Positions 30,499-41,300 of a DNA stretch of 63,106 nt are shown here, piece by piece. The translations under genes and the position numbers were made by a program. Source of the stretch: a virus; IMG/VR virus record IMGVR_UViG_3300024520_000071, positions 1-63,106 of that record. One strand, written 5' to 3'. Position 1 is the stretch's first letter. Each line of letters starts with the position of its first letter. The notes beneath the pieces were generated by a model. That model made no database searches and had not been told where the DNA came from. It saw only the letters and a list, made by a program, of their open reading frames with translations.

Positions 30499-32304
30499 AT
30501 GGCATCAGTAAGAGGATACGGTGGACTTGCGAAGGGCATTACCCGAGCAGCCGATACCATGCACAAGCGCGGGATCGAGGACTCCCGGGAGGCCCGGGCA
30601 CAGGAAAGCCATGAGCACGAGATATCTGCAAAGATCCTGGAAGAGCAGATCCGCCGGTATGACTACGGTGAAACTCGTGCGAACCGTCCGTACCGCGACG
30701 ACGTCTGGAAAAAAAGCCAGGAAGACCGGAACGAACATCGCGAACGAAAGGTATTGCGTGACCAGAAAGCTAAGAACGAATCAGATAAGATGAAGGAGTG
30801 GGATAAGTTTGCTGGCACTCGTCAGGCCCAAGATGACGCCTTGAAGATGGAAGCAGATGAATTTACTAGTACTGATGGCGTGGACGCTCGCAAACATGCC
30901 GCAATGACAAAAAAACGAAAAGACGCTGAATGGCTTGAAGGTGAGGCTGGCCGAAGGGACGAAAGGTATACCCAGCAACAGGAGAGGGAGGCCCGCCGCG
31001 CCGCTTTGCGTAATGATCCTGGTCAGTTTTTAGATCCGGAGATGACAAAACAGATAACACAGAGTGGCCAGGAATTAACAATTGCCCTTCAAGGGGAACA
31101 AGCCAATGCGGTAGCGGACGCTGCAAGGGAAATTGCAAAGAAACGATTCGGGGAAGCTGCTGGTCAATTTGCTGCTGTGCTTAAAACAAGGGATCCTGTT
31201 TTCGCAAAACATGCGGAAGATATCTTTAATTCGAATAACAAGGATCAGTCGCTGAAATACATCGGGAATGAGGATGGTAAAATCCAATTCGAAATAACCA
31301 CTCTTGCAACTGGCGAAGTTCGCGAATACAACCTGGACAAGCAGGGTCTGGGATTTCTGATCAAGGCTCAGAATTTCGGTGACTTCCAAAATGGTCGGAC
31401 CTCCGTGAAGGACATAGATAACGCAACTACCGCGTTCACGAAGAGTTGGGGCGAGATGGTCATCCCGGAAGGAGAAGGGATGGAAGATACCTACGATAAA
31501 TTCAGGATGATCGGCGAAGATGCCATTGCACTGATCGGCAATTCCGATGGCGTGCCGATGCCGCCGATCGCTGAGATTCGTCTTGCAGTCATCGGTCTTC
31601 TCAACAACTACTTGGATATCAAGAACGGAATAAACGGTAAGTTTGATGACGAAGCGGATGAAATGGCATGGTTGTCCGAGGCGGATGAAATGATCGCACA
31701 GGCATTTATCCAAAGAGAAAATCCCCCAGTGCCGGAAGATGTACCAAAGAGAGAGTTCGAAGATGGTGAAATTTCTGCGGAAGATCAATATGTTATTCAA
31801 AATCAAAAAAAGTTTTCTCCGGAACGAATCGCGCAGGCAAAGGCTAATGTAGCCAAGGCTAAAGAAGATCATGACGTCAAGTATGCCGGGATCAAAGCGG
31901 AAACTGCCGGAGCATTTGCAGGCGGCATTATCGGACCTCCCTTAAATGTAGCAAAAGGACTTGGTTCAGCTGCATTAGATGTCACCGGCAAGGGGATTGA
32001 TAAGATGATAGATCAAGGAGACCAGTTGATCGATTTCTTTGGAGACTCGAGAACTAATTCCAATCTTCCGGCTTTTGGTTCTGATCCGCTCCAAGTAGAT
32101 CCAATCGGAAGCGCGTATATAGCAAAGAACGGCAATGATCTTGAAGCAGCCAAAAGAGCACTTATGTTAGATTCGAATGAGCAATCCAGCAATGGCAATG
32201 AAAGAGCCGCCAAGCGGCTTCGTGCCTCGGCACTCCTAATCCAGAACAGACAATCCGCTTCATCTACTCAATCGCCCCAACCCGCTCCTGCCGGAATTCA
32301 GTAA
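30499..32304 (+). CDS. Internal virion protein, coiled-coil (601 aa)
   Basis: Highly charged and helical over most of its length (SKILEEQIRRYDYGETRANR; REARRAALRNDPGQF), with a Gly/Ala-rich helix around residues 470-500 and a Ser/Gln/Pro-rich end. The length and place between the small ejection protein and the giant protein match a gp15-like internal core protein. The codon usage is more A/T-rich than its neighbours in the middle part. Confidence 0.55.
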   Translation: MASVRGYGGLAKGITRAADTMHKRGIEDSREARAQESHEHEISAKILEEQIRRYDYGETRANRPYRDDVWKKSQEDRNEHRERKVLRDQKAKNESDKMKEWDKFAGTRQAQDDALKMEADEFTSTDGVDARKHAAMTKKRKDAEWLEGEAGRRDERYTQQQEREARRAALRNDPGQFLDPEMTKQITQSGQELTIALQGEQANAVADAAREIAKKRFGEAAGQFAAVLKTRDPVFAKHAEDIFNSNNKDQSLKYIGNEDGKIQFEITTLATGEVREYNLDKQGLGFLIKAQNFGDFQNGRTSVKDIDNATTAFTKSWGEMVIPEGEGMEDTYDKFRMIGEDAIALIGNSDGVPMPPIAEIRLAVIGLLNNYLDIKNGINGKFDDEADEMAWLSEADEMIAQAFIQRENPPVPEDVPKREFEDGEISAEDQYVIQNQKKFSPERIAQAKANVAKAKEDHDVKYAGIKAETAGAFAGGIIGPPLNVAKGLGSAALDVTGKGIDKMIDQGDQLIDFFGDSRTNSNLPAFGSDPLQVDPIGSAYIAKNGNDLEAAKRALMLDSNEQSSNGNERAAKRLRASALLIQNRQSASSTQSPQPAPAGIQ

Positions 32305-35300
32305 ATGCCCGCACCTCGTCCAAAGGTAGTCCTGAATGCTTACGGTCAGTCGACCCGCGGCATTCCTGGCGGTGTAGCCGGTACGACACAGGGCTACCAG
32401 CCGCGCGTGTCGATACCGAATTACCAAGCTCCCGATCGTCCGGGTGCTTTTGGCGAAGGCGTTGGTGTCGGCATGCAGGGCCTCAAGGAGATGGGCGGTG
32501 CCGCAATTGCTGTTGGCGGCAAGCAATTGGGTAGTCCTGGAATGATGCGATACGGCATCGGCATAATGGATCGCGCCAGCGCCGCACAGCAAGACGTCCT
32601 TACCCGGGCCCAGACCTACGAGGACATCGACGGCTTTGGAACTTTCGTCGAGTGGATGCAGTTCAACATGGGTCGCGCGGCCCCGTCAGTCGCGGAAGTG
32701 GCCGTGAGCTCCATGATTGGCGCGGCAATGGGCGGCGGCGTTGGTGCAATTCCTGGTGCTTTTGGATCCGGCGCCGCGCGTAAAGCGTTGTTGAAGATGG
32801 CCAAAGGAGAAATCCTCGATCGAGCCGAGATGCGTTTGGCGCAGCAGGCAATCAATGCAGCTGGGCGTGCCCAGATTAAAAAGGCCATGGTCAGTGGTGG
32901 CGACGACCTGACCGCGATTACCGCAGCAGTGGGCACAGGTCCAACCGAAGCGATGCAGCTTCTCAAGGCGACTGCGATCGGCCAAGGGGTTCGCGGCGGT
33001 GCTCACGGCGGCGGGATGGCAGCTGGCTACGAGCTCGGCGTCGGAGAGATCGGGTCGAGCCTGTACCAAGCGACCGGCGAGATCCATGCGGGCCCGGCGC
33101 TCGTCGGCGGCATCCCTCACGCCTATCTCGAATACCTTCCCTATGCCACATTGGCTAAGTCCATCGGCAAAACTGTGCGTCGGCAAGCTCAAAAAGATAT
33201 CAACACAATCGTAGCTGAACGAGCCGCTGCCGGCGCTACTCCTTGGAATCCGAACACCGCGATGGCGAAAGCCGCCGCTGCCGGGGTCGCGAAAAGCACG
33301 CTGATCGAGCCGATCACAGAAGAGTTGCAGACTGAGGTCGAGCTCCTGGTCCGTGCTGGCGTCGATCCTACCTTTGATTTTGGCGGCGACGAAGCATTCA
33401 GCCAGCGCATGCACGCATTTATCGACTCGATACCGGGCGGACTGTTCTTTGGAGCTCCTGGGGGTGTCGCTGGCGGCGTACGCGGCCGTAAGGAAGCACA
33501 GGGCATGAATGTCGAGCTCCAAAAGTGGATCGACAAGTACGGCACGGCCCTCGACGACGATCTGGACAATCCAGCTGGCGGCGGTACTGGCGGCACGCCC
33601 GCGGGCACCAAAAATATCCTGGACCCCACGGATTCTGCTGGACTCCCAGTTACTCCGAACCCGGCACCGCCGAACCCGGCACCGCCGACGCCCCCCGCCG
33701 CTCCGGCACCGCAAGGACCGGCCGCGGCACCGCAAGAACCCGCGCCAATGCCGCAAGGCCCCATCGTGCCGCCGCCGCCCGATCCGCCCGCAGCAATGGA
33801 TCCATTCTATGCGATGTTCGAGGCTCATGAGGATGCTTATGTTACTATTAACGGGAAAGACAGTGCGATTCTCATCGCGGCCGAACTTGAGGAAATACGG
33901 TTCAATAGTCCAGAAGAGGTCAAGGCATACGCCATAGATTTATCACGCCAGCAGTTATTCCAGAATATCCAGGCCAAGATAGATGCTGGTATGAACTTGT
34001 CTGCATCTGACCCCAGCGTTGATGACTTTAAGGCGATGCAAGACGCCTTGGAGGGCGCAGGGTTGCCGCGATCGGCCAAGATCGATGAAGAGATTGAATC
34101 TCTCAATGCGCATATTGCCGCAGAGGCAGTTCCAGGGTATGTTGAACCAACCACTCCCGGGGCGCCCGCGGGGGTTGCGTCTGAGCCATCGGTCGGCACG
34201 GCTGGCGATCCAGTGTCAACTTCACAATCTCCACAGGCGACTTCCGGGACTCTTTCGGAAGTCGAAAAACCCAAAACACCAACACAAACGGAGGTGCAAG
34301 ATGCATCCGAAGAACCGGCAGATCAAAACCTCGATGACAATCGGGGACGGGATCGCACACCAAAAGGGGGGAATCGCGTCGAGTCCCCCAAAGACAAGCT
34401 GCGAGGCCGAACGGGCCGGCGGCGAAAAAGGCAAGTCGGAAAAACTGCGGTCGGCAGCGGCCTGCAAGTAGACGGCAAATCGGTAGACCCGGCGGCGAAG
34501 GGCGACCCAGTTCAACCTTCGCTGTCGGAGATGCCTCCCGACCTTCCCGCCGCGAAAGCTACGGTCCCGGACCAGTTCACTACCGAACTTGGATCTACCT
34601 ACGAGATCCATGCAAACAATACCACAACGCGGAATAAGGCTAAACGTAAAGGGCACCCGAATGACTCAGGACTAAAGGATAGGTCCGATCAAACCTACTA
34701 CGTCAAAAGCGATGATGCTTGGCGCCTCGCCCTGCCCGAGGGCAATTTTAGGATCGTTGATCATGGCGACGACACGATAAGTCTCGCCACCCCTGACAAG
34801 AATACAGCGAAATGGGGCATCGCTAAGTCAAATAAAAATATTCCTGTATCGAAGGAACCCTCGGAAGGGACGCATCCTGTCGAGGTATGGTTCAAGACTA
34901 AGACCGAGGGCAGCACGGCCTATCGAAAAGCGCACATCGGGAACAAGATCACCAAAGTGCAGAGCTCGAAGATGACGGAGCAGGAACTGTTTGCGGAGCA
35001 GGAGCAGGAGCAGGAGCAGGAGGCAAAAGAAGTTGCCCCAGAGGCCAAAGAGGATCCACCCGCGAAGAAGCCGGCCGAGAAGAAGAAGCAACCCCTGGCT
35101 ACAAAATCTCCGGTCACTCCGAAAAAGAAACCTGCAAAGAAGGATAATTCGAAACCTACATGGATCAAACCTAGAGAAGGCAAGCCGGCCAGCGATGCGG
35201 CCAAGCAAAGGGCTCTTAGTCTGGGAATCAGAGCCAAAAAACAGCCCGGCGAGAAAGGTCGTTGGGAATGGCTCAACTTAAAAATTTCGAGATTCACAGA

Positions 35301-38300
35301 AGTATTCGTTAAATTTCTCAATGCTGTTGTTGGTATTGACTTTGTGCGTGTAAGGAGTGACATCGACATATCTCATGCACAACTCGAAAGAGATCGTAAT
35401 TCCCTTTATTTAGAGGGCAAGGATTTTGATACGGCTCTAAGAACCGGAGAAGCCACGAAGTCACAGGCCGATGATTTATTGTATTCGATCGGCGAATTTT
35501 CTATTCATGTCAACGAGAGGATGAAACGGATAGACGTCCAGCATCACATGAGCACTTCCTCGGTAGATAAAGAAAAACTTTCAAAGGCCCATAAAGAACT
35601 AAGCGAACTTGCCAGTGCGCTGGATGCTTACTCTGAGGATCTTATCGATTATGCGGAAGTGAATCTAACAGACAAGCCGCGGAAGCAGCCAAAGGCGCCT
35701 GTCGAGAAAAAGGTTCCATTCAAGCCAAAGGAAAATTACGCAGGCCCGCCCCGAGTGTCCTTTCTGGTGACGTGGATGACCGAGAATAAAATCCAGCTGA
35801 AACCCAGAGAAACTACGTCATGGAATAAGGTAAAAACCAAGGGTGTCGCTCTTGATAATAGTACGTTATTTGGGGAGGATCGCGAGGACGAGATTCAGCG
35901 GGCATTAGACTTGATTAAGGAAGTTGATGCATTCGTGGAAAGCCTGAACAAGAAAAAATCACATCCTGATTTTTCGGTGAAACTCTCGACCTTTTCAGCC
36001 GAATTAGTCGATTACTATTCGGACTCTCCGAAAAAGGCTAAAGTGGCACCCGAGCCGACAATCCGGCCACTGGTTGAGCCCAGCAAGAAAATGGCCACAC
36101 ATATTGCCAACTTCCAGGCAGATGTAGAAGCCGACATGCGTGCGTCCCTGGAAAAAGGTCGCACAGTTAAGGTGCCGCCCGCGCTCTCTGTGAAATACGA
36201 TCCCTTCCGACAAGTCGAAGCGAGAGTTGATCCGGATACTCAAGGAATCGAGCTCTTTACAACTTCGAAAAAACATCCGGACGATAAGAGTCCAGGATTG
36301 GTGCCCGGGAAGGCTGGCGAGAAACGTGGCCCCGACTTTGATGACATTGATGGTTTGATCCGTGGTCTGACGGAAGCCGATCAGCGAAGCCCCGCCGAGA
36401 TTGCTGCTGATTCTGCCGAAATTATAGAAGCCTCAAAAGCAGCAAGGAAGCATACTATTTATCGGAAGCTGAAACAAGCTTTTACTGCCGTGCCAAAGTA
36501 CGAAAAGAAAAAAGACAGTAGCGAACGAATTGGGATTGCACGGGCTAATGATGCTGCACGTCATTTTGATGACAAATACAAGAAGGATGATCGCCGGAAA
36601 AACTATCGTATTATCGGCGAAAAAGGATCCGATCAGGTTTTTCTTATAAACAAATTCGATGACGTCATCCAGGAATTCGATTCAATCGATGCCTTCATCA
36701 AAAAATGGGAAGAGAAGGACAAGGAAGAAAAGGCGAAAGATTCTGGCACCCGATTCTCGATGCATCGTGATCCTGATCTTTCCGATGAAAGAGCACCATC
36801 CCGAGCGGAAAATCCGGATTATTCTCCATATAGCGGGAATAAGCAGTCGGGCATAGAAAGGCTGAATAGACTGTCGAAGGACGATAGGGAAGCCCTGTAT
36901 TCCAGAATCAAAACACATCTCACTGATTTCTTCGAATCATGGGATGGGGTTTATGATATCGTCCGATATCTTAGAGAAAGGAGCGTAGATCCAACTGTCG
37001 ATACAGGACAAGCCTACTACAAGAAAGATTACGTCAGAACTGATGGGACTATTGGTATCGGCACAGATAATCTACCCTCGGCTGGGAGAGCGCCCTATGG
37101 CTGGGGCAAGGTCCAAGCCTTTGAAAAGTACTTCGAGGACCATTATCACGATGACCGTCCGAACGATGCTTTAGATACGGATGCACAAATAGAAAAGGCC
37201 ATGGACGTCATGGTTGAATATGTAGCGGTGCGCATTCTTCATAGAGAGGGCATCCTTAGTTCTAAAGAATCTGGAAATCAGCTAGCCATGGCCACTTATA
37301 GTCTATTCGAAAAGGCCCTAAAAGATAATGTCACAGGCATCCGCCCTGATCTGAGAATGCTCATCTTTTTCAACGGCGATCTCGATTATCAAGGCGAGAA
37401 ATTTAAGTCCTATTCTGCCGAGCAAATGGCAAAGAAGCTGGCAGAGCGTCGGAGTAATGCAGAGGCTCTGTATAAGGATCTTCGCACGGAATATGAGTCC
37501 ATGATGAAGGTTCTTGGGGAAAGCGCCGATCCTGATTCATATATAGGCACTCGCTTCTCCCAGCACCGTGACGCGAAACTTGCCGAGGCCGACGAGCTCG
37601 ACAGCCTTGACGAAACCATCGACGACGAGCTCTATTCGCTGCCGGTGGAGATGATGAAGCGAATCTTCGAGTTGAAGGACGCGATCACTCAGGCGTACGC
37701 TGATGGCACGCACGAGACCAAAGAGGTAGAGGACCAGGATGCCGAGCTCGACCATCTCTATAACGAGGCCGAGGCGATACTCGACGCGGCGCACGAGGAC
37801 ATGGGCGCGATCGAGACCGACAACGATCGGTACAAGGCTCCGGAGATTCCCGAGGGTGCCAGTAGCGTGGCATCGCTTGAAGCAGCACTTTCCAAAGTCC
37901 TGGCGGCGAAGGGGTGGACGGAAACGACCAGACCCCATATCGTCCAGTCCGTTGTCGAGCTTCCGTTTGATGCTCCCGCCAACATCCCGGGCGTCTACCA
38001 CAATGGCGAGGTCTGGCTGATCGCCGACAACATCGCGACCGGCCGGGAGCAGCACGCATTTCTCGAGGCCCTGTTCCATGAGCAGGTTGGGCACGTCGGG
38101 GTCCGCCGGATCTTGGGCGACCGCCTCAATGACACGCTCGATCGCGTCTGGGAATCGTATTCTGACAGCGAAGCCATGCTGAAAAACATCGACGTCTACT
38201 TCCCGGATGGCGACTTCGACAGCAATAACCCCGAGCATACCCGTCTGGCGGCAGAAGAGTTCATTGCCCTCCGCGCGCAGCAAGTCCTGCTCGACGGAAC

Positions 38301-41300
38301 AACGATGCCCGGATTCATTAAGCAGATCGTGGCGGCTGTGAGGCAGTTTCTCGCAGATCATGGGTTCACGGTCAAGATGAGCGATCAGGACGTCCTGGCC
38401 CTTATTGTCGCAGCTGACAAAAGTTTGCAGGGACGGCGGAAGTTTTCGGATCAGGTCCAGCGCGGATTGCGGTTTGCCATGGACAACGAGCCGCTGTGGT
38501 TCAGCCAGATGCGCCGGCAGATCGAGGACCATCTCCCGGACAGTGCCACGAACGCGAATAATGCGAAGCGGATCAAGCGATGGATCGGCTCCGGGCTCAT
38601 TACCTCAGAAGAGGTGGAATGGAGCGGGATCCTTGACGAGCTTCAAAGGCGCGGCCAGGACAAGATGTCGAAGGAAGAGGTTCTGCAATACCTTGCCGAC
38701 AATGAGGTCGTTGTTACAGAGAATGTGCTGGGATCCGTGCCCCCAAAGGAATGGCGTGAGGCTGGTGCAGCGTATGCCGAAGCAAATCTCAGAAGAGACA
38801 ATGCCGAACGTGTTCTCCGGGCTCGCAAGATCGAACACGTCAAAGCCGACATCGACTACCTCGACGAGTTGAACGATTTACCGAATCGAAAAAACAGCAT
38901 TGCCAACTATAAAAAGGCATTAGACAAAGCCGAAAAGCTGATGGAAGAGGCCAAGCTCGAAGCAGAAAAAACCACCAAGGAAGCAAATAGGCTATCGAAG
39001 GAATTCTCAAAGGTGCAGCAGGCGAATCCGGCGACGGGATGGGAAGCGCGTCATGACCGCTGGACGCAGCGCGGAGGCGTGGGGTATCAAGAACTGCTTT
39101 TGTTCTACACGCCGAAAGGAAAGCCTGGGGAAGTAGAGAAAGCGCCAAAGGAATACAAAGACGCTCTTTTCTATTATGATGCCCTTGTGGATGATGTTCG
39201 CGATCTGACTTCCTGGGATCAGCACGATCTCGATCTACTCAACAAATGGGATCACGACGAAACCGTGCTGTCGGAAATGGAGAAGGATCACGTTCGGGAC
39301 ATGCTTGAACAGTCACAGATGGACATGGTGACACGAAGCCGTATGGTTTTTCTGGGACAGGGAATATATAGAGCAGCAAAGGGCAATCGATTCTTCATCG
39401 GCACCAGTCATAGAAAATACCGTAACATCGAAGACCGTTTTTTTGTTTACCAAGAAGAGCAGCAGGCACTCGAAGGTGATCATGACGCCGCGCTATTCCA
39501 GACGAACTCGTTCGAAGAGGCACTGAGCGTGGCGACGGGTAGTACGCAAGGAAACGTGTTTTCGTCCGATCACTTCCCGGACACTAACAACTTCTTTGCG
39601 CACGTTCGCTTCAAGACGCGATTCGATGCAGACGGCAATAAGGTTTTGTTCATCGAAGAATACCAGTCGGACTGGAATACGAGAGCGCGCAAAATTCGCC
39701 AGGACCGTATCGCGCAACTGATTAACCAAAACTACACGAAGGCCCAAGCAGAAAGTCTTATTCCTGAGACTTTTGGTTATGGTGACACGCCGGGCATGAT
39801 CTGGACAAGGGTATCCGGAGATGAAATGACCTCAGAGTCTACTCGGGGGGATGGTCGCAAATGGCGATGGACTATCGTCCGAAAGGCCGATAACCATTTT
39901 GATCTAATCAATCCCGCCAATATTCCAGAAAAGTTTTCATCTCTGGCCGATGCCAAACGTCATGCCGAAGCTATCAATTCGGAAATGGTAGAAAGCGTTC
40001 CTGATCTTCCGTTCAAGCAGTCTGCCTTAAAGATGGGCATGCGCCGGATGATTCGCCATGCCGCTGAAAACGGATATGACAAGATCGCCTGGACTCCGGC
40101 AGAGATGCAACTCCGTCTTTATGATACCGGCTTTAATGGCAGAGTCGAATGGACGGTCAACCGAAAAAACATAGATATTGTACTAAGTAATCCCAAAACT
40201 GACCGATCTACGGATTTGATCATCAGCCATAAGGGGGAAGTGGTATCTGGCGATCAACTGAACTTGAACATCAATCGCCAAAAGGATATCTCTGACTTCC
40301 TGCCGCCTGGAATCGTTGACGAAATTCTCGGTTCTCCAAGCGGTCATCGGCAAATGATCGATGATGTTTCCATTGGCGACCAGAAGGCCCCGTTGATCTA
40401 TGACAAGAATATGGTCCGGGATACCGCGAGGTACGTGAAGCAATGGGGCGCGACTGTCGAGAAATCGCCGATCATATTCAACAAAACCAACGCCAGGGTC
40501 CGGATGCTGAACGGAACCCCAACGGTCCTCGACAACCAACCTCCTACCGAGGACAATACCGATTCTGACGATCGCGTAGAATTTCCTACCATTGCAGCGG
40601 CCGAAGCCGAAGTCGAACGCCGTAACCGCCAGCATGCCATGGAGCGTAGTGAATCTTTAGGGCAGGATGTCCACTCTGTCACGATCACGCCGGAGATGCG
40701 GCAAGCTGCCCGACGCGCGGCGCCGATGTTCAGTCGGCCGGCAAAGAATCCGACGACGGACGAGCAGACCCGATTCTCCATGCACAACGCCATGGACGAG
40801 GCAATCGCGCCCGAGTTGGAAGATTCCGGGCACAAGCAAGGCAAGACCGACAAGCTCCGCGGCGCGCGACCGTGGTTCCTGGGCGGTTTCTCTCTTGATC
40901 AAATCCTGGAAGTCTGGGACGATCTCTTCGATAAAGGGCTTGCGCATCATGGCGTGACGTACGGCAAGTTCGATGCCTCGAAGGTCGAGCGGCAGACGAG
41001 GGGCGTGGACGTCGGTCAGCGGCTCTGGGACTATCATGACAGCCACACCGATACCGAGACGGGGCAATATGGTTCTTCTATGACCCGTCTGTTCTTGGAC
41101 GGCACGTTCTTCAAGCTCACGCCACATGGCCCGTTCGAAGAAGGTTTGAACATGGAAGAGACGAAGAGCATGTTGCGTCAGGCGAACCTTGAATATGATG
41201 CCATGGAGAAGATGTCTTCCTCTAAGGAGAAAGAGGAAGAACTGGCACTCGCCAAGAAAGCGATACAGGTCATGGAACGCGACATCCGGGAAGAGGACAC